The position numbers and the translations under genes are program-made. Below, piece after piece: positions 38,349-46,844 of a stretch of DNA of 64,000 bases (its first letter is position 1; each line of letters starts with the position of its first letter). The stretch comes from Halobacillus shinanisalinarum (GTDB taxonomy: Bacteria > Bacillota > Bacilli > Bacillales > Halobacillaceae). The notes under the pieces were generated by a model, which worked only from the letters and a program-made list of their open reading frames with translations, was not told the DNA's origin and ran no database searches. The stretch spans positions 868,001 to 932,000 of the forward strand of contig NZ_CP095074.1 of NCBI RefSeq assembly GCF_022919835.1. Reading direction: 5' to 3'.

Positions 38349-38659
38349 GCTGGATTGTCCTAATAGCCGCTGGGTTATTTGAAATGTTTGGGGTAGCGAT
38401 GATTAATCAATACCATAAGTCTCGTTCCGTTACAGCTATCATAGCTATGTTAGCCGGATTTGCGCTCAGCTTCGTTTGCCTTTCAATCGCGATGAAAGAA
38501 TTACCTATGGGGACAGCCTATGCTGTTTGGACTGGCACTGGTGCCGCTGGAGGCGCTATTCTAGGGATGATCTATTTCGATGAACCAGCCGAATGGAGAC
38601 GGCTCGTTTGTATCGGAATTATCATAGCTGCAGCTGTCGGTTTAAAATTAATAAGCTAA
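38345..38659 (+). CDS. gdnD: Guanidinium exporter subunit GdnD (SMR family)
   Basis: The 104-residue SMR protein has Glu13 in [20 protein letters not shown] and the [20 protein letters not shown] loop. It overlaps gdnC by 4 bp (ATGA), so translation is coupled and equal amounts are expected, as in a heterodimer. A strong terminator follows at once. Confidence 0.93.
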   Translation: MSWIVLIAAGLFEMFGVAMINQYHKSRSVTAIIAMLAGFALSFVCLSIAMKELPMGTAYAVWTGTGAAGGAILGMIYFDEPAEWRRLVCIGIIIAAAVGLKLIS

Positions 38660-38660
38660 A

Positions 38661-38697
38661 GAAACAGCATCCTCTGTCATTAGAGGATGCTGTTTTT
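38661..38697. terminator. Bidirectional terminator between gdnD and the PH-domain gene
   Basis: Perfect 14-bp stem AAACAGCATCCTCT/AGAGGATGCTGTTT, hexaloop-like GTCATT, with T-run on the plus side. Confidence 0.85.
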
Positions 38698-38699
38698 AA

Positions 38700-39314
38700 C
38701 TAGTTCTGGATGAACAACTCAAAAACATGACCGAAGTCTTTCACATGATACTTCTCTTTCGTTTCTAACAGCCAGTTAAATGCCGTTTCATTGATATCCT
38801 TAAATTCTTCTGACACACGGGTTTCTTGACTCCGGCTATTCTGCAAAGTTGAAGAAGCCGTCTGCAAACTTTGCTTTGCATAACCAGTTAGGATGTCATT
38901 TTCATGATTTATTTCAGATATTTTCAGTAATGATTTATAGAGGTCTTTAAGCTCTTCAATAAATTTCTTGTGCACATCAATATCAAATTGAGTATTCCCC
39001 AATTGAAACTTGACTTCAACATCTAAATCAATGGTACCCGCTGTTTCAAGCTCAACATTTGCGAATTGATTGGTGCTGTAGGTATATCTGCGGAGTGTAC
39101 GCTGCTTACTCGCTGCACTCGTACCGTCTACATGGATAAGTGCTTTATTTGTGAAGCAATATTCATCTGCTTTTGATTTTATTAAGAAGTAAATTTTCTC
39201 ATCGTCTTCATGCATGACATAATCGTCCGCGTCTACTTTATCGTAATCCTCAGGTTTGATAACACTACCGATATCACTTAAGCCTAGAGCATCTGTAGCC
39301 ATTTTCTTAAACAT
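38700..39314 (-). CDS. PH-domain protein (YvbH-like)
   Basis: The product (204 residues) starts MFKKMATDALGLSDIGSVIK at 39314; AGGAGG lies 9 bases before this ATG and directly abuts two earlier ATGs. It combines a bacterial PH domain (IYFLIKSKADEYCFTNKALI, VELETAGTIDLDVEVKFQLG, DIDVHKKFIEELKDLY) with a C-terminal helical extension as in YvbH. Role unknown. Confidence 0.8.
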   Translation of the reverse strand: MFKKMATDALGLSDIGSVIKPEDYDKVDADDYVMHEDDEKIYFLIKSKADEYCFTNKALIHVDGTSAASKQRTLRRYTYSTNQFANVELETAGTIDLDVEVKFQLGNTQFDIDVHKKFIEELKDLYKSLLKISEINHENDILTGYAKQSLQTASSTLQNSRSQETRVSEEFKDINETAFNWLLETKEKYHVKDFGHVFELFIQN

Positions 39315-39400
39315 GTTCATCATCCTCCTATATTAATGTCCAAACACACTACCATTCTATCATGAATAATAACCAAATTGTGTAAAAGCACTCTATAAAT

Positions 39401-39439
39401 CCACCTCAGGTCATCCAGAATTTGGATGACCTGAGGTGG
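39401..39439. repeat. 39-bp perfect palindrome, copy 2
   Basis: Same 17-bp arms as copies 1 and 3 with loop GAATT. No T-run on either side, so it is not simply a terminator. Confidence 0.8.
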
Positions 39440-39456
39440 AGGAAAATGTTAATTGT

Positions 39457-40626
39457 TCAAGAAATGTACTTGTGTGATATTCGTACCTTATTGTTTCTCG
39501 TAATGGAGAAATAGGCTGTCCCAAGAGCCAGTAAAACAAATAGTCCGCCAACGGAGGCATTGTGCGACACGGATGCCTGTTCAATAACAAAGGCCCCTAC
39601 AGTGGATCCCAAAGCAATACCAAAATGCAAAGCAGAGTTATTTAAACTCTGTTGAATCTCGGAAGTTTCCGGAGCTGAATGAATCAAATAACTTTGCTGC
39701 GCAGGAGTAATCGCCCAACTCAACATACTCCACACAACCATAACCACTAAGAATAATGGCAGTGAGAATGTAACAAATGGAATCATAAAAATGGCCACTG
39801 CAAAGAAAGCAATTATGGCAATAATGCTCCGCTCAGCTCCCCATTTATCAGAAATAACACCGCCGATACCGCCTCCAAGTACTGCCGCAATTCCAAAGAT
39901 CAAGTACACAATGCTCACCCAAGCCGAATTCAAATCCATCGTTGACTTAAGAAAGGGGGTCAAATAAGCATAAAGTGTTAAGTGGCCCGTCAAAAATAAA
40001 AACGACGTTAACTGGGCGGTGAAAATTTTATTATCCTTTAACGTACGTATCTGTTCCCTAAGAGTAATCACGGGTTTAGGTTCAATTCTTTCTAAGAAAA
40101 TAGCCACAGCTGCCATTGAAAGTAAGGTTAGGATCGCGATAAATAGAAACGGTGCTCGCCAGCCAAATGCATTACCAATCGTTAAACCAATCGGTACACC
40201 AAGCACCAGCGACCCACTAATCCCCATAAAGATTATACCAATCGCACGTGCACGATACTCTTTTTTCACAATTGCAGACGCAAGCGTAACACCAAGTACA
40301 ACGAGCAACGACCCACTAGCAGCCGAGATGACTCGAGCAAGCATGATCACCGTATAGTTCGGACTCCAAAATGCAAGCAGATTCCCTAGAAAAAAAATCG
40401 ATAAGAATACGAGGGTTAAACTCTTACGCTCATACTTAGCAGTTACTGTTAGCAAGATCGGTGAAGCGATAGCAAAGACAAGTGAAAAGACGGTAATCAG
40501 CAGGCCGGCTTGGCCCAGCGTCACGTCTAAATCTGCTGCAACTAAATCCAGCGTCCCCCCTATTATTAATTCAACGGTTCCAACAACGAAGGAAACAACC
40601 GCTAACATATACACTTTTTTATTCAT
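39457..40626 (-). CDS. MFS transporter, DHA1/AraJ-like efflux type
   Basis: The 389-residue product has twelve helices in two halves, with the MFS loop motif between helices 2 and 3 degenerate (TAKYERKSL) and the antiporter-type GISGSLVLGVPIGLTIGNAF in helix 5, typical of proton-driven drug or sugar efflux. It is divergent from a TrmB-type regulator with a long palindrome between them. Substrate unknown. Confidence 0.88.
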   Translation of the reverse strand: MNKKVYMLAVVSFVVGTVELIIGGTLDLVAADLDVTLGQAGLLITVFSLVFAIASPILLTVTAKYERKSLTLVFLSIFFLGNLLAFWSPNYTVIMLARVISAASGSLLVVLGVTLASAIVKKEYRARAIGIIFMGISGSLVLGVPIGLTIGNAFGWRAPFLFIAILTLLSMAAVAIFLERIEPKPVITLREQIRTLKDNKIFTAQLTSFLFLTGHLTLYAYLTPFLKSTMDLNSAWVSIVYLIFGIAAVLGGGIGGVISDKWGAERSIIAIIAFFAVAIFMIPFVTFSLPLFLVVMVVWSMLSWAITPAQQSYLIHSAPETSEIQQSLNNSALHFGIALGSTVGAFVIEQASVSHNASVGGLFVLLALGTAYFSITRNNKVRISHKYIS

Positions 40627-40641
40627 ATAAAACGTCCCTTT

Positions 40642-40675
40642 CTATTTGGTTACCACTACAATAGTAACCAAATAG
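40642..40675. promoter_or_regulatory. Palindromic operator between the MFS gene and the TrmB-type gene
   Basis: Perfect 12-bp arms CTATTTGGTTAC/GTAACCAAATAG separated by 10 bases; the centre contains ACTACAATAGT, itself palindromic. It lies 16 bases upstream of the MFS start codon and is the likely binding site of the adjacent regulator. Confidence 0.6.
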
Positions 40676-40767
40676 CCACATAAAAACAAGAGGAAATGAT
40701 TGATTTTACGAAATGAATAAATATGTGTATTCTTTAAGCACTAAATGTTTTAGATGAGGGTGTAACT

Positions 40768-41526
40768 ATGCTGCAAAAATTTGGATTCACTCAATATGAA
40801 AGTCAAGTATTTGAAGTATTAACCGCAAGTGACGAACCGCTTGATGCTAGTTCAATCGTAAAGTATTCACATGTTCCTAAATCGAAAGTTTATGAAGTTC
40901 TTAACAGGTTAGTGGAAAAGGGCTTACTACTCACTTCATTTCATGAACGTAAAAAGCTTTATAATGCACTACCTTTAGAAACGACTATAAAAAAATTAAC
41001 ACATGAGTTTGAAGAAAACGTGAAAGAGCTTAAACATCGTAAATATACTTTGACACCTAACGATGACCGCGTATGGACATTGCAAGGTCGACCAGCTATC
41101 GCCTCATTAGTTAAAGATCTTATAGAGCAAGCAGAGCATTCCATTTACCTATCAGGTTGGAGTGACGATATCCAGCCAATGCTTTCCGAATTGGAATCAC
41201 ATAATAAGCAAGGCATTAAGGTTGAAGTCTTGTCTGTTGGAGAGGTTCAGACTTTGTTAGGCGATATCCATGTGCTTCTGCCCGACGAAAAACATGAAGC
41301 ATTAGAGAGGCATAAACTCATCATCATTGATGAGAAAGAAATGCTTTTCGCTGGAGTGGAGAATCAAACATGGCACGGCATAAAAACTATGTCAAACCCG
41401 CTCGTTAAATTTTTCACTGAATTCTTCTATCATGATATAGCTCTAACCGAGATCACTAAAAAGTATCAAACCACCCTCATGCAAGACGAAGAAATCAAAA
41501 ATATCCTCATGAAACTACGTTACTAA
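40768..41526 (+). CDS. TrmB-family transcriptional regulator
   Basis: The 252-residue product has an N-terminal winged helix (LQKFGFTQYESQVFEVLTAS, VPKSKVYEVLNRLVEKGLLL) typical of TrmB (sugar-specific) regulators, then a PLD-like effector domain (IYLSGWSDDIQPMLSELESH, ERHKLIIIDEKEMLFAGVEN). It is divergent from the MFS efflux gene and probably represses it. Effector unknown. It is followed by palindrome copy 3. Confidence 0.85.
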   Translation: MLQKFGFTQYESQVFEVLTASDEPLDASSIVKYSHVPKSKVYEVLNRLVEKGLLLTSFHERKKLYNALPLETTIKKLTHEFEENVKELKHRKYTLTPNDDRVWTLQGRPAIASLVKDLIEQAEHSIYLSGWSDDIQPMLSELESHNKQGIKVEVLSVGEVQTLLGDIHVLLPDEKHEALERHKLIIIDEKEMLFAGVENQTWHGIKTMSNPLVKFFTEFFYHDIALTEITKKYQTTLMQDEEIKNILMKLRY

Positions 41527-41542
41527 CCATAACCATTTCCTT

Positions 41543-41590
41543 CCACCTCAGGTCATCCAGATTCTGGATGACCTGAGGTGGAAGTTTTTT
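41543..41590. repeat. 39-bp perfect palindrome, copy 3
   Basis: Same 17-bp arms, loop GATTC, followed by AAGTTTTTT. It can terminate the TrmB-type gene. Confidence 0.8.
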
Positions 41591-41629
41591 ACTTTTTCAA
41601 TGCAAAAAAAGCCATGATGAAAACAATCA

Positions 41630-42238
41630 TCATGACCTTATCGGCAAAAGCCGTCTTCTATATAATCTTATGACCATTTCAATAAAAAATGGTGGGAATC
41701 TCTTGGGAAAGAAACGTCTTTGATAGTAGGAATAATACGCCCTTTTTAAATCAGGCCAGTGAGGACACTCTTTTTTCTGAGTAAACCTTACCACATCAAT
41801 CAATTTTATCTTATGATCATTTGTCAATATAATATTTCTAAGATGAATGTCAGAAGGATTCAATCCCTTCGCACGAGCATAATTCAATGCTTCATCGACC
41901 ATATCTACCATACTGGGAGTGATTGGAATCCCGCTTACTAAACAATCGTAAAGAGTCATACCCTCTAAATACTCTATAACCAAGTACCCGTCGCCCACTT
42001 CAATCAGCTCAGGATAGTATACATAATTGGAAAGCTGCTGATAAATCTTTCCTTCCTTTTCAGCCAAATTGTGATGTTCGGAATAGAAAACCTTTACTGC
42101 TTGCATTGACCCAACAACTCTAAACACAGCCGCACTTCTACCCTGTCCAATTAACTGGAGCTCACTAGGTATTTCAATGACTTGATCTTTGTCAAACTTT
42201 ATAGCAAGGATCAATTCCTTAATCGGTTTCATATCCAT
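41630..42238 (-). CDS. Serine/threonine-kinase-like protein (YrzF type)
   Basis: The 202-residue product keeps reduced kinase motifs: LIGQGRSAAVFRVVGSMQAV with the VKVF lysine, VIEYLEGMTLYDCL hinge, SDIHLRNIIL as the catalytic loop (DxHxxN) and IKLIDVVRF in place of DFG. The C-terminus is basic (RRFFPKRFPPFFIEMVIRLY). Resembles the short YrzF-like kinases. Substrate unknown. Confidence 0.78.
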   Translation of the reverse strand: MDMKPIKELILAIKFDKDQVIEIPSELQLIGQGRSAAVFRVVGSMQAVKVFYSEHHNLAEKEGKIYQQLSNYVYYPELIEVGDGYLVIEYLEGMTLYDCLVSGIPITPSMVDMVDEALNYARAKGLNPSDIHLRNIILTNDHKIKLIDVVRFTQKKECPHWPDLKRAYYSYYQRRFFPKRFPPFFIEMVIRLYRRRLLPIRS

Positions 42239-42342
42239 TCCCTCATTAGCAACCCTCTTTAATTTTGTCTCTCTACCATTATATCAAACCGCTAGAAATT
42301 ATGATTACAATATGTTTGAACACTCGTCACTATGTAAACATT

Positions 42343-42375
42343 CAAAAAAAAAGAGCTGCCATGATAGCAGCTCCA
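42343..42375 (-). terminator. Terminator of the PepSY gene
   Basis: GAGCTGC/GCAGCTC stem followed by nine T on the minus strand. Confidence 0.85.
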
Positions 42376-42380
42376 AGAGA

Positions 42381-42914
42381 TCACTCGTTATCCTGATCGT
42401 GTTCAAACTCAATAACTTCTCCGCTCGCCCCGTGTACTTTCACTTCGTATTCATCATTTCCATCTTTAAACTCAAAATCGTAATGACCATCATCTAATTC
42501 AGATTCAACCACTTCACCTTTTGCTTTTTCCTTAGCAACAGCTGTTGCTTCATCCATTGACAATTTCACGTTCTCATTGGAATCCTCTTTTTCTGAATCG
42601 TCATCACGATCATCATTTTGGTCAACTTCAAGAACCTCTCCTGTTTTCGCATCGACGCCAACATCCGTTTTTACACCATTTTTATCTTTTACATCTACTT
42701 CAAAAATGAGTCGGCCGTCATCTGTTTCTTTTTCAATTTTTTCAACCGTACCATCGACCTTGTCTGTAACAATCTTAGTCACTTTATCTTCCGTAAGTGA
42801 AGCCGTTTGATTTGATGAGTCGTTCGTATTTGGCCCCGTTGCAGCAGCCGCTCCAATCGCTCCCCCTAATACAACAACTCCTACAATACCACCTATCAAC
42901 AATTTTCTTTTCAT
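42381..42914 (-). CDS. Secreted/anchored protein with two PepSY domains
   Basis: The 177-residue product has an N-terminal helix (RKLLIGGIVGVVVLGGAIGA) then two PepSY repeats: LTEDKVTKIVTDKVDGTVEK ... DAKTGEVLEVDQ and LSMDEATAVAKEKAKGEVVE ... GASGEVIEFEHD. A very acidic linker (DDRDDDSEKEDSNEN) joins them. PepSY proteins are thought to inhibit proteases or modulate sensors outside the cell. It follows a second PepSY gene and a two-component system, as in ykoGHI of Bacillus. Confidence 0.85.
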   Translation of the reverse strand: MKRKLLIGGIVGVVVLGGAIGAAAATGPNTNDSSNQTASLTEDKVTKIVTDKVDGTVEKIEKETDDGRLIFEVDVKDKNGVKTDVGVDAKTGEVLEVDQNDDRDDDSEKEDSNENVKLSMDEATAVAKEKAKGEVVESELDDGHYDFEFKDGNDEYEVKVHGASGEVIEFEHDQDNE

Positions 42915-43027
42915 TTTAAACTTCCTCCTTTGTTTTTGATTCTAATCTAACTATAACCACGCAAAATGAGAGCTTCCCTATAACAAAATGAGAATTTCAT
43001 GAGAAAGATAAATTTTTCTACACAATA

Positions 43028-43050
43028 AAACCCTGGCCTCAACCAGGGCA
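43028..43050 (-). terminator. Short hairpin after the membrane PepSY gene
   Basis: CCCTGG/CCAGGG stem followed by TTTTATT on the minus strand, about 110 bases past the stop. Confidence 0.6.
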
Positions 43051-43161
43051 CCGTTCTTTTTGATAAACATCCTAAAAGTTTTCGTTAACTCCGGGGGAAA
43101 TGTGCTATTTCGATTCCCCAGTTATGCTGAACAGCTGGGTTATCAGAAGTCCATCAACCTT

Positions 43162-43869
43162 CTAATCTTCCCATCCTGTACCTATAACCTCGCCTGTAAT
43201 CGCGTTTATACTTACTGTGGCCTCAAGGTCATCATCACGCTCAATATCGACAAGGTAGAAAAACTGTCCATCTTCCTCTTCATATTCAACATCCTCAATT
43301 GTCCCCTCTACTTGATTTTTTGCAATTTCTCTAGCTTGCTCTTTAGTTATCCGAGTGTTTGCGTCTTCCTTTTTGTCGTTAGCAGGCTCCTCCATTGGAA
43401 CAGTCTGTTCTTCTGTCACTTCACCTGTTTCAGATAATGTGAGCGTCGTTTGTCCATTCTCCCCCCGTACAATAACATCAAAAAAGGTTTGCTCCCCTTC
43501 AGATCTTTCCGTGATTGAGATCACTTCTCCTTTATATTTTTGATTTACCTTTTTTTTAATTTCCTGCTTATTCTGCTCTGGATGATTAGCAGTCAGGCGT
43601 TCCATGTTACTAATCTCACCTGTTTGTTTCCCTACCACCACTTTGTATTTCCCCGTATCCAATTCAATCGTAATGACAAAACTTTTTTTAGATTCATCCA
43701 CTTGTACTATAGTGCCATTGTACTGGTCCTCCACTTGTTTCGCCGCCTCATTCTTAGACAAAGGCTCTGCAGCTGTTACACTCTGAACAACTTGCCAAAT
43801 AAGAACAATCAGGAGAACAAGTACACCAAGTGAGGCCACAATCCTCATTATCTTCTTTGTACTCATCAT
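43162..43869 (-). CDS. Membrane-anchored protein with PepSY repeats
   Basis: The product (235 residues) has an N-terminal anchor (KKIMRIVASLGVLVLLIVLI) and three PepSY-like repeats starting LSKNEAAKQVEDQYNGTIVQ, ENKQEIKKKVNQKYKGE-like, and ITKEQAREIAKNQVEGTIED, ending SINAITGEVIGTGWED. Start at 43869 fits GGGGGATGAG. It follows the histidine kinase by 43 bases and is probably co-transcribed and functionally linked with it. Confidence 0.82.
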   Translation of the reverse strand: MMSTKKIMRIVASLGVLVLLIVLIWQVVQSVTAAEPLSKNEAAKQVEDQYNGTIVQVDESKKSFVITIELDTGKYKVVVGKQTGEISNMERLTANHPEQNKQEIKKKVNQKYKGEVISITERSEGEQTFFDVIVRGENGQTTLTLSETGEVTEEQTVPMEEPANDKKEDANTRITKEQAREIAKNQVEGTIEDVEYEEEDGQFFYLVDIERDDDLEATVSINAITGEVIGTGWED

Positions 43870-43912
43870 CTCATCCCCCTTTACCCTTATCATACAAATT
43901 AAAAATGAGAAA

Positions 43913-45259
43913 TCACTGAGAAAGAGGCAGTTTTATCGTCGCTTTTGTTCCGACTTCTTCCTCACTTTGCAAAAATAATTCAGCCCCCACCGCTTTCGCC
44001 AAATCTTTAGCGAGAGCTAATCCTAATCCAACCCCCCCAGACTTTCTTGACCGAGCTTTGTCTATTCGATAGAAACGGTCAAACACTCTTTCTATATCTG
44101 CTTCGGCAATCCCAATGCCATGATCTATAATTTGAATACAAGCATAGTCCTTTTCTTTAAAAACTCTTACATGAATGCCGTCCTCACTATACTTCCTTGC
44201 ATTATCCATGAAAATATACAAGAGCTGCTTAAGCTTCTGGGCATCAGTCAACGTAGTCAGATCCTCATCAATGTGGAGTTCCACGTTTCGTTTATAAGCC
44301 TTCTCATAGGAACGGATAGTCTCATGTAAAAAACGCTCCAGATTTGTCTTCGTTATGTCTACGTTCCATTGTTCATCGCTTTTTGCTAGCAATAAAAGTT
44401 GCTCAGTTAAATCTTTCATGCGAACCGCTTCCGAGTGTATAGCTTCAACCGACTCATCAAAAATCTGCCCATCATTTTTGCCACGGCGTTTCAATAAACT
44501 TGAATACGATTCAATCACAGTCAATGGAGTCTTTAATTCGTGGGAAGCATTGGAGACAAATTGTTCCTGTCTCTCATAATTTGTTCGCAATAGATCAATC
44601 ATTTCGTTAAACGTCTCCCCCATTAAATACAACTCATCCTTAGACTTTTTAGGAAGATCCAGCCGTTTAAAACGTCCACTCTCACGAATATCCTGCATCG
44701 TCGTTGTCATCGATGTGATTGGACGCGTGATCAGTTTACTCAGGACTCTTGCTGATATAAAAAGGGGGATAATCGCAAGTAACGTTACAACGATCAAGAC
44801 AATTCGCAACACGTTTAAATTTCTTTCTATTGCCGCTAGACTTTCCGTAACCTGTAAACTTGCCACCTCACCATTTTTCCATATAACGGGCAAGGAAACC
44901 ATAGCGTTCTTTGTGCCGCGAATCTCAATCAAGTTTGTAACCTCTTCAGAGTAGAATTGCACAGTATCATCATAAAGATAACCATAACCTGGGGAGGTAA
45001 CAGCAGAAGTTAGATCACCACTTCTTGAAACGATTTGTACCACTCCATTAATCGGTACATAGGCAAGTAAAAGATCTTTATTCTTCTGATTACTTTGATT
45101 CACTCCTGAAACGATCTGTTCAGCCTCAGCTTGTGTCTGTTCCAGTTCGCTTGAATACATCATCCTGCTAAAAGATAAATAAACAGCTACATTAATTAAA
45201 ACGAGCAGCAAAACAAATAATACCGTTGTATAAAGGTGAATCTTATTTGTTAATCTCAT
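43913..45259 (-). CDS. Sensor histidine kinase (YkoH-like)
   Basis: The 448-residue product: helix 1 at 10-32, outside sensor 33-150, helix 2 at 152-172, HAMP to about 225, HisKA with phospho-acceptor His240 in FVSNASHELKTPLTV, N box MDNARKYS (351-358), G1 DHGIGI and G2 GGVGLGLAL. It overlaps the response regulator by 4 bp. Paired downstream with PepSY proteins as in ykoGHI. Signal unknown. Confidence 0.92.
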   Translation of the reverse strand: MRLTNKIHLYTTVLFVLLLVLINVAVYLSFSRMMYSSELEQTQAEAEQIVSGVNQSNQKNKDLLLAYVPINGVVQIVSRSGDLTSAVTSPGYGYLYDDTVQFYSEEVTNLIEIRGTKNAMVSLPVIWKNGEVASLQVTESLAAIERNLNVLRIVLIVVTLLAIIPLFISARVLSKLITRPITSMTTTMQDIRESGRFKRLDLPKKSKDELYLMGETFNEMIDLLRTNYERQEQFVSNASHELKTPLTVIESYSSLLKRRGKNDGQIFDESVEAIHSEAVRMKDLTEQLLLLAKSDEQWNVDITKTNLERFLHETIRSYEKAYKRNVELHIDEDLTTLTDAQKLKQLLYIFMDNARKYSEDGIHVRVFKEKDYACIQIIDHGIGIAEADIERVFDRFYRIDKARSRKSGGVGLGLALAKDLAKAVGAELFLQSEEEVGTKATIKLPLSQ

Positions 45260-45951
45260 CTTGGATCCTTCAGCACGTAACCGACCCCGCGAACCGTATA
45301 AATTAATGTAAGATCATACGGTTTATCGACCTTATTTCGTATGTAGCGAATGTACACGTCAACAACGTTTGTATCACCATAATAATCATAGCCCCATACC
45401 GCATCCAAAATTTGTTCCCTGTTCAGGACTTGGCGTTTATTTTTCATTAAATAAGCAAGTAAGTTAAATTCTCTTGGGGTGAGTTCAATGGCGTTTTCAT
45501 TTCTGAAGACTTCATATGTTTGCTCATTCAGCCGTAAATCTGCTACTTCCATCCACCCTTGCTGTTCTTCAGAATCAGAGTTGACATAATTTCTTAAAGC
45601 AGCCCGGACTCTCGCCAGCAACTCTTCAATTTGAAAGGGTTTTGTTATATAATCATTGGCCCCTAAATCGAGTCCAGATACTTTATCCTCGATCGAATCT
45701 TTCGCCGTTAGCATGATTACGGCTGTTTGTGGATCATCGGATCGAATCCTTCGTAGTATTTCAATCCCGCTAAAACCTGGGAGCATTACATCAAGCAAAA
45801 GTAAATCCCAACGACCTTCCCGATATTTTTGCAAGCCTTCAACCCCATCGAAGGCTTTGACCACTTCATACCCTTCATAACTCAGTTCAAGCTCTAATAC
45901 ACGTGCGATTTTCTCTTCGTCCTCAATGATCAGAATCCTAGGTTTATTCAT
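45256..45951 (-). CDS. OmpR-family response regulator (YkoG-like)
   Basis: The 231-residue regulator starts MNKPRILIIEDEEKIARVLE at 45951 after GAGGAGG. Receiver phosphorylation site is Asp54 in LLLLDVMLPG, with acidic pocket Glu10-Asp11 and the conserved lysine in MLTAKDS. The C-terminal winged helix reads ELTPREFNLLAYLMKNKRQV and VDVYIRYIRNKVDKP. It is partner of the kinase encoded next. A Fur-like box lies about 80 bases upstream in the divergent promoter region. Confidence 0.94.
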   Translation of the reverse strand: MNKPRILIIEDEEKIARVLELELSYEGYEVVKAFDGVEGLQKYREGRWDLLLLDVMLPGFSGIEILRRIRSDDPQTAVIMLTAKDSIEDKVSGLDLGANDYITKPFQIEELLARVRAALRNYVNSDSEEQQGWMEVADLRLNEQTYEVFRNENAIELTPREFNLLAYLMKNKRQVLNREQILDAVWGYDYYGDTNVVDVYIRYIRNKVDKPYDLTLIYTVRGVGYVLKDPR

Positions 45952-46021
45952 ATTGTTCCTCCTCGTTACATCAATGATTATCGTTATTTTAGCACAGTTT
46001 ATCCGTTTACGATTCATTCCT

Positions 46022-46051
46022 TTGACAATGATAATCATTTTCAACTAAACT
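46022..46051 (+). promoter_or_regulatory. Fur-box promoter of the small gene at 46073
   Basis: TGATAATCATTTTCA (46029-46043) differs from the 7-1-7 Fur consensus TGATAATnATTATCA at one base, and an overlapping TGACAATGATAATCA has two mismatches. They lie between a TTGACA (46022-46027) and a TAAACT (46046-46051) with 18-base spacing, where a repressor would block transcription. Confidence 0.6.
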
Positions 46052-46072
46052 ATGCTTAAGAGGTGATCTTCT

Positions 46073-46471
46073 ATGAACTTTTATTTTATCGTCACGCAAG
46101 CTTTTGATCATACTAATGAATCCGCCTATCTAGAACTCCGACAAACGGATTCATTTGAGAAACACGACATGATTGTAATGACAGCTCCCCCTCATTACGT
46201 GGATCCAATGGGGTGGTATTTGCCATTATCAGTTGGTGATCATAACTTCTATATGTCAGCAAGTATGCTTGAAAACTATTATAAACAGGGATATATAACT
46301 ACTATGGATGATCTTTTACTGGCAAGAAATTATAACCTTTTTAAAATAAACTGGGCCCTCGATGAAAAAGATAAAGATCAGTTTGACCGCCATACCACAC
46401 ATTTATATGAATTAGAGAAGCTCATAGCCAAAGCAGAAGATGCTGTTGGACCTGAAGTTCCCTCCTTCTAA
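46073..46471 (+). CDS. Small protein with IDEAL-like C-terminus, probably iron-regulated
   Basis: The 132-residue product starts after AAGAGGTGATCTTCT. The N-terminal part (FIVTQAFDHTNESAYLELRQ, PPHYVDPMGWYLPLSVGDHN) is not recognised. The C-terminal part (LFKINWALDEKDKDQFDRHT) resembles the short IDEAL domain of Bacillaceae. A Fur-like box sits in its promoter. It ends in a strong bidirectional terminator. Function unknown. Confidence 0.65.
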   Translation: MNFYFIVTQAFDHTNESAYLELRQTDSFEKHDMIVMTAPPHYVDPMGWYLPLSVGDHNFYMSASMLENYYKQGYITTMDDLLLARNYNLFKINWALDEKDKDQFDRHTTHLYELEKLIAKAEDAVGPEVPSF

Positions 46472-46478
46472 GACTTGT

Positions 46479-46517
46479 AAAGCTCACCTCCGTCTAAATG
46501 AAGGTGAGCTTTTTTTA
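46479..46517. terminator. Terminator between the IDEAL-like gene and the DUF4025 gene
   Basis: AGCTCACCT/AGGTGAGCT stem with 12-nt loop and TTTTTTT on the plus strand. Confidence 0.85.
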
Positions 46518-46739
46518 TTTCTTGCGTTTTCTATTAATTGATTCCCCTTTATGACTTATTAGCCCGCCATCCTTATCAACCTGATCAATTTTTGCATCAT
46601 AGGTTCCTTCCGTCAATGTGTCAGACACTTGCTCGTGGGTAGTTGCTAACCCTTGAGACGTGCTGTCATTTCGATCATAATCTGCCGGTTCATAATCACG
46701 ATCACTAATTGCTTCTTGTTTTTTCTTATGTTTACTCAA
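46515..46739 (-). CDS. DUF4025 (YozQ-like) small protein
   Basis: The 74-residue hydrophilic product carries YEPADYDRNDSTSQGLATTH then EQVSDTLTEGTYDAKIDQVD, matching YozQ-like DUF4025 proteins. A basic tail NRKRKK ends it. AAAGGAGG precedes the ATG. Function unknown. Confidence 0.75.
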   Translation of the reverse strand: MSKHKKKQEAISDRDYEPADYDRNDSTSQGLATTHEQVSDTLTEGTYDAKIDQVDKDGGLISHKGESINRKRKK

Positions 46740-46844
46740 AAATAAAAACCTCCTTTATTTCCTCATAGCTTTTGCTAAATGACAAAGAATAACCACACCT
46801 GTTACTTACCGACTATTGCTGATATAAGAAAAGGAGAAGTCAAT

